Origin: Cacajao melanocephalus
Taxonomy: Eukaryota; Chordata; Mammalia; Primates; Pitheciidae
Assembly: GCA_963573385.1 (NCBI GenBank)
Contig: CAUYLG010027030.1
Location: 186,001-250,000, forward strand
Direction: 5' to 3'
DNA length: 64,000 bases
Shown here piece after piece: positions 34,271 to 48,140 of this stretch; the stretch's first letter is position 1; each line of letters starts with the position of its first letter. The translations under genes and the position numbers were made by a program. The notes under the pieces are model-generated. The model was given only the letters and a program-made list of their open reading frames with translations. It was not told the origin of the DNA and did no database searches.

Positions 34271-37200
34271 CAAATAAATTACATTTAAGCACTTACAAGG
34301 TTAAAACCTTCTAGTTATTTTTCTTTGAGCACGATACACTTTTCCAAAGAAGCTATCAAAATATCTCTATAGGTGAGTGTGCTAAGGTATAGGAGCATGC
34401 TGCTCTTGAATCTCTTAGCCTGGAGTCAGGTCAGGAATACCAGCTGTGATAAATTGTAAAGTAAGTATGTACAATTTGACAAGCCAGGCAAGGATTTGCT
34501 TGTTGGAGTGTTCTAAATCTTTTGTTCTTAGTTTTGTCCCTCGAAATTTTCAAAGGTAGCCAAACAGCATGCAAGATCAGGCATGGGGAGTGTAGCAATT
34601 ACAGAGTCCTGCATATTTTTTTTCACTTTGGGTGCATTATTCACATTATTTTTCTGATAATCAATTTGCATTGCATTGTTCCATCTCATATTTATGAATA
34701 ATGTTTTCTCCCTTTGTAGTCTGCCCAACTACACTGCCATTTCCCATATCCATAAGTTAATACAACACACAGTGAAGTAAACACAATTACTGTGTCCACA
34801 GAGAGACAATGAACCAGTTGAGTCAGTTCGGGGACAACGATAACCAATGGATTTTAATGCAAGGAGGAACACAGGAGCCAGAGTAGGCTAGAAGAACATT
34901 GCAAAAAAAATTGAGTAGAGGGTCTATCTAGGGATAAGCTTGAAAGCCAGCAGTTACAACAGAGGAATCCTAACAATCTGGATTCTTCTTATAATTTATA
35001 GGAACTTTGAATTGATATGTGTATAAAGGGTAAGGATTCACCACAGTCTACACCAACATTTTTCTTGATGCTATAAGAGAAATGGTCCATGGTATTCTTA
35101 TGACTTTAATTTCAGTGTAAAATTTTTAAATAAAGAAGCACAGCAATAGAACTGTTTTCTGAGTCCACTAGCATTTGAGTCCACTAGCATCTGGCTTTTC
35201 CCCAACTCATGATGTTTGTAAGCATTTGATGAATAGAGAAAACCAGAATTCTCACCTCATTAATACAACTTAGCTTTATTGAAAGCTATTTATTGCCTTG
35301 ATTAATTGCCACCAGCTAATTCAAAGATCCTTTGGACCTTGTGGTGTCAGCTTTTCTTTCTCACACACGTGCATTTGATTGTTTTCATTGAAAGAGGTCT
35401 TCAATATGATTCAGTATCTTAGCATGTTAGTAACATTTGTTTTTACCCTGGTTCTGATGCCTGTAATGGAAAAGAAGCAACAGTACTCTAAGTGCCACAC
35501 CTTATGTCCCAAACTGTAATATATTTATATTTTAAAATGTAAGGTTATGGGAGTCCTTCCAATGGGAAATAAAATGTGTTGTTAAATAATGTGGCTGGAA
35601 GAAATAAGGATGAGGAACAATAGCAGATAAGAGAAAGAAATGTGAAGTTATCTATTAATCTAAACTGTTGTAAAATGATTTAGCTGCCACTGCCTGCTTG
35701 CTATTTAACTTCGTTGTTGTTGTTTTTACTTACTTTGTTTTCTAGTACCTTATGTTATCTGAGCTAGCTTTCCAAAGGAACTTTCTATATTTAGACCTTA
35801 ATATATTTGTCCTCTAGCAGTATCCACATAACTAAGTAGGCATGCGACAAATAGGTATCCAACTCAGTGAGATCAACACTTTGGGTTTAGAAAACAAAAG
35901 ACTCAAAAATTATTTTCCAGAAGCTTAAGGTCTATCTGGGCAGGAAAGAAAGAAAAAACTTAAAAATGCATAAGCAAAAAGGTATTTAACAACAAACAAG
36001 AAAAGGAAATATAATGCAGAATGCAATTTATTAAAGTGGGCAGATTGCTAAGGTCTAGGTGAGTGGAGAAAATTTATGGAGTAGTTGGCTTTTGAGCTGG
36101 GTTTGGAGAGAAGATAAAAAATAACACTGAGAACATTTGTGTACATTACATTACAAGACAGATTCCAAAGATATTTTCTGCTAATAGTTGCCAACGGAGG
36201 TCTTGCTCTTGCTACAGTCCCCAGCAGTAGAGATTTTCTGTCCTGTCTTCTTGATAGATTAGAAATGTATTTGTGGTGTATCATAAAAAGAAGAAGCATG
36301 AAAACAAGAAAAAAAAGGCAGAGTGAATATCAGGATGGCAATTTTAGTGAAATTGTGGTTCACCGTCACTACTAAGAGAGAAACATGAAAACAGCCCTAG
36401 ACCTTCGAAAGCTTTAACTACTAGGACTGGTAGATTTGATATAATCCTTCAAAACACACAAATGCATTCTTAAATTTCCCAGTAAGCAGATCTCCATTAA
36501 AATTGCCACCTAAATGTGAGTGCCATCTTAGGCTTTATTTTTATCTCCTTGGCTTTTAATTCCAACACATTCTTAGATGACAAACACACAAACACGTAAC
36601 AGCTTCATCTACCACTTATACCCTTGCAGGCTGATGAGAATCTATGTATATGGCCTGAATTTCACCCCTAAGCTGTCCACTTGTATACCCGACTTCCTGT
36701 ATGAGTTCTCCATTTGGATGAATTCCAACCTTATGAAAATCAACATATACATAAACGAAGTTATTCCTCATAAACATTCTTATCTTACTAAATCCTTTTT
36801 TTTTTCTTTTAAATTTAGGAGCCACTGGAAATTATTTCATACCATCCCACTCTATTTCATGCCATTATTTTTCTTTCAATTTTGTATCTTATAATTTATT
36901 TTATTTCAATTCAAATAATATTAATTATGAGGCTGCAGTACACTAGAAAAGCAGGAAACAAGATAGGATAACTCACAGTCTAAATATGTGTTTTATAAGA
37001 AATGACAAATATGATGATGATTAGGGAACAAGATGTAAAGGATTGTAAGGGAATATGTAGCAAGGATATTTAGTGTGGACTGGGGGATCTCCACTATCTC
37101 TTCTCCATATTCAGTCTCACTTGATGACATGCTTTCTATTTTACAGAAACATGGAAAAAAAATAAACCCAGGACTTCCATATTCACATCTATTCCCTGCT

Positions 37201-37964
37201 ATCATCTGTGCACAAACTTGCCACCCTTCTCTAGCTACTTTGGATGACACACTCACACTTCTATCTAAGGTTAGATCCTGTACTTGGGTATGAAATCCCA
37301 TTCCCGAAACACACTTCAAGAACCTCTCCAGCATTTTTTAGTTTGTTTGTTTCTCTTGTATCGTTATTGGTTCCTTCTCTATACCCCATTTTCGTCAAGC
37401 AATTTTCATGAGCAGCTATAAGGTGGTGACTATAAGAGAGTATTTGCAGGCTGGTCGACACAATCTTCTATGTTAAGAGGCACTGGGAATTTGCCTGCTA
37501 ATCTGCCAGTGCTGTCTCAAGGGAATACTATCTCTCCTGTTGGATTTTGGGCTAGCTACTGGAGTGCTAAGAAATGGAGGTAATGATTAGTCAACAGAAG
37601 CCTTGGTGGGCTGGCCAGTAGAATGGCCCTCTCAATGGCATTTAAGTGTGGTTTCCCAGAGTCACAACATGTGTGTGGCACAGGGATGAGATATTCAAAA
37701 TACCTGGGGGATCAATTGGTAGTGCTTAGGACTTGGAACTTTTGGATGGCTGAAATGCTCTAGAATTGACCAACCAAAATAAATTCAGGAGGTAGAGCAG
37801 AACTCCAGCTGTGCCTGGCATTAACCATTTGTTTATTAGATCATCTGTAAGCTAGAGGTGATGGACTATGTTAGATCACAAGAGAGTACTGGGAAGCTCA
37901 AGGCAGCAGCAAAATTATCTCAATATTTTGGCCAATAGAACCACCTTGCCAGTATGTAATGGGT
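34271..37964. other. Unassigned AT-rich DNA
   Basis: No gene or confidently named repeat over 3.7 kb. A 16-base unit (GAGTCCACTAGCATTT) is tandemly duplicated at 35161-35192 with one difference. Short frames such as 36577-36894 (plus) and 36993-37334 (minus) show no domain. Confidence 0.5.
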
Positions 37965-38110
37965 TTGTATCAGTACTGTCTATCTGCATGTGTTATTCTA
38001 TGGATTATTTGATTATATTTGTTTATTGTCTCCCTTCTCCCCACACTAGAATGTGGCTTCCATAAGATTTTGTAAAAATGTGCCTGATACATAATTCATA
38101 ATATAGATTT
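37965..38110 (+). mobile_element. L2 3' end, sense
   Basis: TTATTGTCTCCCTTCTCCCC, ACACTAGAATGTGGCTTCC and GTGCCTGATACATAATTC match the L2 3' terminus. Confidence 0.65.
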
Positions 38111-38990
38111 GCTGAAGGAATGTATTGGTGAATGCTTCCTTGAGAAATATCATTTTAGATAAGACTTGAAAATGAATAAATATTAGCCAGGGGAAATAAA
38201 CAGGAGGTAAACGACTATTCCTGAAAGTGAGAAAACTATCCGTGAAAGTTCAGAAGTGGCAAAAGCAGAATGCATTCCAGCACCTGAAGAAAATCTATAG
38301 GTCTGGAGTTTAAACAACAAGAGTGAGAAGTGATTAGTTAACAGATCATAGAAGATATTGTAAACCATAAACCATGCAAAAAAAATTTGGGTTCCTGTTA
38401 TACAATTAATGGGAAACCATAAAAAGGTTGCAACGAAGAATAGCATGATTGAATTTCTACTTAAAACTCTGTGTGTGAAGCAGTGTGAAGAATAGATGAG
38501 AGTGGAGCAAGGATTAGTGAAAGAAGAGAAAGATTCCAGGATATGGTTTCTTGGCCAGTGGTTGTAGCAGTGAGGGTGGAAAGGATCAAATAGTTCTGAA
38601 AATTAGTTTAGAAATAAAAATGAGAAAACATATTAATGATTAGATGTAGATGTGAGAAATAAAAAATACTTGAGCAACTGCATGGAAGACAGAATCACTA
38701 GTTAAGACAGAAGACATTGGATGTTGAATATGCATGGAGAATAAATTTGGCTAAGTTACAGACATTTGAGGCTAAGATTCCTTTAGGACAGGAAAGCAGT
38801 CAAATAGATATTCAGATATGATGCTCAAGGGAGAGAACTGGGCTGGAAGTTTATATCTGAGAGTCATGAGCATATAGAAAACAAAGTTCTAAGAATGAAT
38901 AAAATTGCTTAAGGATGAGCAGGTAAGAAAGTATAGGCAAATCCCTAAAGAAGGATAACACTTAGGAGATGAGCAGACATAAGCACATAG
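38111..38990 (-). mobile_element. L2, long antisense fragment
   Basis: The plus strand carries the complement of L2 in order over nearly 0.9 kb: GCTTCCTTGAGAAATATC, ATTTTAGATAAGACTTG, GCAGAATGCATTCCAGC, AATGGGAAACCATAAAAAGG, CTTGGCCAGTGGTTGTAGC, CTGGGCTGGAAGTTTATATC, GAGTCATGAGCATATAG. It faces the short sense L2 just upstream. Confidence 0.75.
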
Positions 38991-39191
38991 GCAAATATAG
39001 TTTCTGAGATACGATATTAAAGCAGTTAAGTAAAAGTGAACCCCATTAATAAATGGAGTTGGGACAGCTGAGTAGCCATATGAAAAAAGAAAAAAAGGGA
39101 ACTAAAGATCACATCAAGCACCAGAGTAAATCCCAAATATATCAAGGAACTAAATGTTAAAGAAAAAAATAAACCCTCGAAATAAAGCCAT

Positions 39192-39917
39192 ACAAGTAAC
39201 CTTGTTATCCAAATCTAATCCAAGCTTGAAAACATGTTGGATAGGACATTTTCAGACAGATAGAGCCTATCTTACATCATATTAAATAGGAAAAATAATA
39301 ATATAATCAGTCCCTCCAAAACTTACCACCAGTTTTCCCAAATGTGAATAAGCACTCTAAAACAGCAGTAATCAAGAACTTTTGCATTACATAAAGCTTT
39401 TAAAACATTAATTGCCTAATAATTTAACACTGAATGAATTCATTAGTTTGTATGCTTGCATTTATTATGCAATGATATTCTCTGATGTTCAATACAAATT
39501 GTTCTTTGCTTCTACATTGTGATGACCATAAATGGTAATGTAAATAACCTGCATTAAATATTTTGTTACAAACACATAACATTACAAATAACATATAAAA
39601 TTACAAATAACACATGAACAAAAGGGTAATTTTAAAATCATAGTTGTTTACCACTTGAAGAAGTTGATATTTCATGGAAAGAAAAGATATAGCATTGACA
39701 GGCACTGTTGCCATGGTGGTGGGTAAAGGCTGGTGAGCCTTAGAACATAGAAACATTTCTGGCAGGAGGTATGATACTCCAGAGACAACAGCTGAGACAT
39801 GACTGTGGGGCATTCTACAATCTCTAACCAATTCCCCTTAGTTACATTAACGTTTTTGTTACGGCACGTACGTAAATTCACCACAGTGAATGTTTAATTC
39901 AGAGAGTTTGTGGTAAA
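39192..39917. other. Unassigned 726-bp segment inside the L1
   Basis: The segment is flanked by exact 12-bp copies of AAATAAAGCCAT (39180-39191 and 39918-39929), and the L1 homology breaks off and resumes around them. It has no long poly(A) or LTR-like ends. It is slightly less CpG-depleted than its surroundings (ACGTTT, TACGGCACGTACG near 39850-39872). The minus-strand 76-codon frame at 39601-39831 has no motif I recognise. It could be a retrocopy of a transcript's 3' untranslated region or an unnamed element. Confidence 0.5.
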
Positions 39918-40419
39918 AAATAAAGCCATTCTGGTTTTAGTACATTAAAAATAAAAAATGATTGCATGACAATTCAATACCATAAACAAGTACTAATAAA
40001 AATGAAAATATCCAACAGAGAAAAAGTGTTTACTATCTATATCAAAAAGGGTTAATTTCTTTAATAAAGACCCTTCTAGTAATTGATAAGAGCAAGAAAA
40101 AAAACCTCAAATTATTCGCAGAAAAAGATATATAAAGAGTCTTTCAACACACAAAAAGATGCTCAACATCACTTTTATAAAAGAAATGCAATGTAAAACT
40201 AAATTGAGATACATTTCTCACATACCAAATTAGCCAAAATCCAAAAATTGTTAGCAAAACTTTGAAAATACACTTCTACCCATTGTTAATTTAAGAAGGA
40301 AGGTGCTGTAAGACTGCAAGGAAATATCTATCAAAATTGCAAACACACATGTCCTTTGACACAACAATCCCAATTTAGGAAATATAGTTAGAATATACAC
40401 GTACACCCCAAGAAATATA

Positions 40420-40457
40420 AAATGATATTGTATATATATGTATATACAATATCATTT
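40420..40457. repeat. Perfect inverted repeat, 17-bp arms
   Basis: AAATGATATTGTATATA (40420-40436) is perfectly complementary to 40441-40457, with the 4-base loop TATG. It lies at the start of a 280-bp TA/CA-rich expansion within the L1. Confidence 0.95.
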
Positions 40458-40460
40458 ACA

Positions 40461-40700
40461 TAAACAACCTTGTGTGTGTATATGATATTATATATATTTA
40501 TTATTATTGTATATGGTTTTATATGAAGGGATTCATGTGTATAGCATACATATTAAACATATTAGTGTATAAATGAATATATATTGTGTACATAATGTAC
40601 ACATAAATAACCATCTGTATATGTGTATATATATATTTATACATATATATACACACAAAGTTATGTATACAAGATATATACATACATACACATACACACA
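40461..40700. repeat. TA/TG-rich low-complexity tract
   Basis: Alternating purine-pyrimidine DNA with ATATAT, TGTGTGTA and ACACACA runs. It interrupts the L1 3' part and generates spurious frames on the minus strand. Confidence 0.85.
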
Positions 40701-41130
40701 CATAAAAGCTTGTTTATTGTGACGTTTTGTATACTAGTGGAACATTGGAAACAACTGACATATCCAGCACTAGAGACTGGTTGATTTATGATGGTATATT
40801 CATTGAATGGACTATTATGCAATTTTAAAAAATAATGTACAAATATGAAAAGAACTCCAGGATATGTTGCAATGTTTAAAAAGCAAAGTACAGAATAGTG
40901 TGACTCATACACTAACTTTCAGTAAGTTGAGAAAAAATGCATAAGCTGTTTCGTTTAAATGGGCAACACACATACATTTACCTATCCACAAAGATAATCA
41001 ACAAATAATAAAAAATAAAGGAAGGAAAAGGAATATGTAGTGGAGGGTCGGTAATAAAAGAAAAAATTTGGCAAAGAGTTTTAACTTCTAATGATGAATA
41101 TGCATTAAATTTTAAAAATTCCATATATGA

Positions 41131-41785
41131 AAAAAGAAACAGATATATCTGACCGTATATCAAACCAATAATAAAACAAAAAAATAAAAATATATTTCAA
41201 GAGATGTTAGGGCAAAATATATTGAATAAATTTATTAGTGGAATGGATTCTAAGTAAATTAAGTAACTATATAAATAAACAGATATATTTCAAACTGACT
41301 ATTTTATAGAGTAAAGTAAATAAAAAGATAGAATTATAAAACCAAATACATTAAATAAAACCCCTGAACTGTTACAACTGACTTTGAAATATGGAAAATG
41401 TAACTTAGGATTTTATTAAATGTAAGTATTTTCAGTGCTTTAGTAAAATTGCCTGGAAGTTTTATCACTCCCACCACAATTCTCACCACCCGCCCCCCCC
41501 CCACCCTGCCAATAGCAAAGAATATCCCTGGCAAACAAAGTGTCTTCTCTAATTCTACTCCCCATTTACAGAAAGCAGAATATCTTGAAGAGCTGGTTAA
41601 CTCTATTTTGGACGCAGAGAAGGTACATGGCAAGTCTAGGACATCTTTTTATATTAGTAAACCAGAAAACCTTTTCAGATTAAAGCAGTTATGTAAAATA
41701 TATTTTTTAATAACCAGGAATGATTTCCCACATTCAAGGTGTGAGAATTGAGAATTAAAAATAGTAATAAATGTAGAATATTAAA
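41131..41785. other. Unassigned AT-rich DNA
   Basis: No gene seen. A 12-base C-run lies near 41488-41502 (CCACCCTGCC follows). The two overlapping 99-100 codon frames on opposite strands at 41334-41751 have no domain. Confidence 0.5.
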
Positions 41786-42153
41786 TGTATTAGTCTGTTC
41801 TCACACTGCCAATAAAAATATACCTGAAACTAGGTAATTTACAAAGAAAAAGAGGTTTAATGGACTCACAGTTCCTCATGGCTGGGAAGGCCTAACAATC
41901 ATGGCTGAAGGCAAAGGAGGAGCAAAGGCACATCTTACATGGTGGCAGGCAAGAGAGTGTGTGCAGGGAAACTTCTCTTTATAAAACTATCAGATCTCAT
42001 GAAACTTATTCACTATCACAAGAAGAGCACAGGAAACCCTGCCCCCATGATTCAATTACCTCCCACCATGTCCCTCCTATGACATGTGGGGATTATGGGA
42101 GCTATAATTCAAGATGAGATTTGCATGAGGATACACATAACCAAACCGTATCA
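41786..42153 (-). repeat. MaLR 3' LTR
   Basis: 368-bp LTR with both termini intact. It is closely similar to the LTRs at 2688 and 4573 and in the same orientation. Confidence 0.9.
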
Positions 42154-43813
42154 TTCCACCTCTGGCCACTCCCAAATCTCCTTTCCTCACATTGGAAAAC
42201 TAATCATGCCTTCTCAACAATCCTCCAAAGTCTTAACTCATTCCAACATTAACTCAAAAGTCCAAGTCCAAAGTCTCATCTGAGACAAGTCAAGCCCCTT
42301 CTGCCTATGAGCCTGCAAAATCAATGTTAGTTACTTTTTAAATACAATGAAAGTACAAGCCTTGAGTAAAGACACCCATTCAAAATGGCAGAATTGGCCA
42401 AAAAGAAGATATGACAGGTCCCATGCAAGTCCAAAATCCAAACGGCAACCATTAAACCTTAAATTTCCAAAATGATCTCCTTTGACTCCATGTCTCACAT
42501 CCAGGTCATGCTGATGGAAGAGGTGGGCTCCCACAGCCTTAGGCAGCTCTGCTTCTGTGACTTTGCAGGGTACAGTTCCTTTCCTGGCTGCTTTCACAGC
42601 TGGCATTGAGTGTCTGTGGTTTTTCCAGGCACAGAGTACAAGCTGTCAGTTAATCTACCATTCTGGGGTCTGGAGGACACTGGCTTTCTTCTCACAGCTC
42701 CACTAGTCTGTGCCCCCAGCGGACTCTGACCCCACATTTCCCTTTCACATTGCCCTTGCAGAAGTTCTCCATGAGGATTCCACTCCTGCAGAAAACTTCT
42801 ATGTGGACATCCAGGTATTTCCACACATCCTCTGAAATCTAGGCAGAGATTCCCAAACCTCAGTTCTTAACTTCTGTATACCCTCAGGCTCAACACCATG
42901 TGAAGCTTCTAAGGCTTGGGGCTTGCACCTCTGAAGCCACAGCCTGAGCTGTACCTTGGTCCTTTTTAACCATGGCCAGCTCACAGGACACCAAGTCCTA
43001 AGACTGCACAAAGCAGCAGGGCCCTTGCCTTGGCCCTGGCCCTGGCCCATGAAACCATTTTTCCCTCCTAGGCCTCCTGGCCTGTGACAGGAGGGGCTGC
43101 TGCAAAGGTCTCTGACACGCCCTGGGACATTTTCTCTGTTTTTGTGGTTTTTACCATTTGGTTCCTTGTTATTTATGAACATTCCTGTAGCTGGCTTGAT
43201 TTTTTTCCCCCAGAAAATGAGGTTTTCTTACCTGTCACATTGTCAGTCTACAAATTTTCCAAACGTTTATGCTCTGTTACCCCTCGAATACTTTTCTGCC
43301 TAAAAATTTCTTCCACCAGTTACCCTAAATCGTTTCTCTCAAGGTCAAAGTTCCACAGATCTCTAGGGTAGGAGCAAAATGCTGCCAGTCCCTTTGCACA
43401 GAAAGAGTGACATTTACTCTAGTTCACAAGTTCCTCATCTCCATGAGACCACTTGAGCCTGGACTTTATTGTCCATATCACTATCAGCATTTTGGTCAAA
43501 GCCATTCAACAAGTCTATAGGAAGTTCCAAATTTCCCCACATCTTCCTGTTTTCTGAACTCTCCAATTTTTTAGGAAGGTCCAAACTTTCCCTCATTTTA
43601 CTGTCTTCTCCTGACCTTTCCAAACTGTTCCAAACTCTGCCTGTAATCTGGTTCCAAAGTTGCTTCCACATTTTTGGATATCTTTACAGCAGCACCCCAC
43701 TCTACTGGTACCAATTTTCTGTTAGTCTGTTCTCACACTGCTAATAAAGACATACTGGAGATGGGGTAATTTATAAAGAAAAAGAGGTTTAATGGGCTCA
43801 CAGTTCCACAATG
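41786..43813 (-). mobile_element. MaLR (THE1/MST-type) element with truncated 5' LTR
   Basis: Minus-strand element. The complete 3' LTR is at 41786-42153 (368 bp, TGTATTAG to CGTATCA). The interior is 42154-43719, with the TTGGTACCAGTAGAG-type region (minus strand) next to the second LTR. Only the inner ~94 bp of the 5' LTR remain (43720-43813), so about three quarters of it was lost. The interior is colinear with the element at 2688-4944 but carries its own indels, including a duplicated GGAAGGTCCAAACTTTCCC-like unit near 43572. The frames at 42799-43182 and 43435-43671 (minus) are broken gag-like remnants. Confidence 0.9.
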
Positions 43814-44404
43814 AAAAGGTTAAAACAACTACCATGAAGATAAGAAAGTATAGTAATAAAGAACTCATAAGAATTATCTTACAATGTAAGGCAATATTAA
43901 GGGAACAATTGAGGTTCATGGAGGTATATTTGTACAACTCTATCCAGTTCTATGATGTTCTAAATCAGTTTACAGAAACTAAAATTTGAGTATATAGGAA
44001 GGAGTTTGTTGGCTTTATCCAAGGGTTTTACCAGTCAGATACATTGGAAAGAAAAGGGAAAATAATATAGAAGGACACTGGCAAGTTATATGTCACAGAA
44101 TATAAGGCAAATGGAAAGCTCATGAAGTTTTTGTGTAAGTGCCTTTGGATATGAAACAAAATATAAAGGGGCAGAGATGAGTGATGTAATGAGGTGAAAA
44201 AGCAAGTTTGGTAGAAGTAATTTATTAGGTATATTGAAGGCTAAGTAATTATAGTGAAAATTTAGCATAGTATAGCTTCACTATGAATAATATGTCTTGG
44301 AATTTAATACTGAGGATTGAATTTTTCCATTTTTTCAAAAATATGGAGTTTGACCTTTTTGACTTCTCTTTATTCTTACTACCAATTTTATCACAGAAAT
44401 TATT
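43814..44404. other. Unassigned AT-rich DNA
   Basis: No gene or named repeat seen after the MaLR breakpoint. Confidence 0.5.
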
Positions 44405-45125
44405 TCTTGTTTGGAGTTTTGCAATTGGCTTCTAATTGGCTTTTTCTTTCTGATTTGCCTTACAATACTTGATCTATTTTCCAAAACATTACCATGAAGA
44501 TCATTCTAAAATGCAAACTCTAAAAATTAGTCAGATGTAGTGGCATGTGCCTGCAGTCCCAGCTACTTGGCATGCTGATGTGGGAGGATCACTTGAACTG
44601 AGAAGTTTGAGGTTACAGTGAGCTACAAGCTCACCACTGCACTCTCTCCTGGGTGACAGAGCAAGACCCTGTTTCTATAAAATAATAAAATAATGAAATA
44701 AAAATTTGGTCAAGTTCCATCTCTTATTAAAATGATTAAATTTTCATCTAGTATTAAAATCTTTAACAAATTCTTGTAAATTTTAGAATAGAGTTCTAAC
44801 CATTGTTTTAGCTCCTAAGACTTCCTCTGCTGGCCAGTAGCTACCTGCAGTCTCATGTTCTGCTATCCCTTACATCAACTTTCTTGCAGCCACACTGAAC
44901 TATTGGGATAAATCAGATCTCTGTGATTGATGCATTTCTGGCTCTGCAAGGAGAATGCTTTTGTCTGGAATATTCTCTTTTCCTCATATAACTAGCTAAT
45001 TTATACTTTCCCTTCAAAACTAAGATTACATATTACTCTCCTGGGAAGCCAGTTCTATGCCTCCCATTCTGATTTACATGTTTTATCACAAGGCCTGTCA
45101 GTTTTTCCTTTGTTCTCTTTGCTAA
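44405..45125 (+). mobile_element. L2, sense, split by an Alu monomer
   Basis: GCAATTGGCTTCTAATTGGC and GAAGATCATTCTAAAATGC precede the Alu monomer. GCAGCCACACTGAACTATTG, GAATGCTTTTGTCTGGAATA, AGCCAGTTCTATGCCTCCC and TGTTTTATCACAAGGCC follow it, all in L2 order. Confidence 0.72.
44524..44690 (+). mobile_element. Alu right monomer (FRAM-like or truncated Alu)
   Basis: Begins AAAAATTAGTCAGATGTAGTG, runs through CAGCTACTTGG and TGGGTGACAGAGCAAGACC, and ends in AATAAAATAATGAAATAAAA. The left monomer is missing. Confidence 0.82.
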
Positions 45126-45129
45126 AGAG

Positions 45130-45490
45130 TCTGGAAACACTAAATATCCACTTTTCCAGCTTGCCTATAGCTGAGGGTTCTTTGTGACACCCATGAGTGA
45201 AGTAAGAAAATGATTTCTTGGGATGGCAGGGGAAGTGCTGTTTTTCTACATATCTCCATTCTTTCTTTATTTGTCCTGCTTGGAAGAGGATGAGTTGCTC
45301 AGTGTCAGTACTCTTGCTACAATAAAGGAAAGTACAGAAAAATGCCAGGCGATTCTTTCCAATCCAGACATTATTGAGTCACTAAACCTATACTAACATT
45401 GACCCACAGTCTGAATTCTTGTTATGTGAGAAAAAAGATTGCTGTTATCATAGTAGGCTCAATTTTCTATTGCTTACAGCAAAAACATTC
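45130..45490 (+). mobile_element. Possible old LTR fragment
   Basis: CAGCTTGCCTATAGCTGAGG near the start and a terminal region around AATTTTCTATTGCTTACAGC resemble an ancient mammalian LTR. The family is uncertain. Confidence 0.4.

Positions 45491-48140
<2,650 letters not shown>

Larger units (their letters stand above)
39040..41130 (+). mobile_element. Old L1 (L1M-type), 3' part of ORF2 and 3' UTR
   Basis: 39060-39180 and 39938-40400 match the C-terminal third of L1 ORF2: AACTAAATGTTAAAG, AAAGATGCTCAACATCAC, CAATATCTATC-like and ACACAACAATCCCAATTTAGG. 40710-40900 continues with GGAACATTGGAAACAACTGAC, GGACTATTATGCAATTT and GATATGTTGCAATG. The frame is destroyed. It is interrupted by a 726-bp foreign segment and by a TA-rich expansion (about 40424-40700). 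No poly(A) tail or 3' boundary is clear. Confidence 0.78.
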
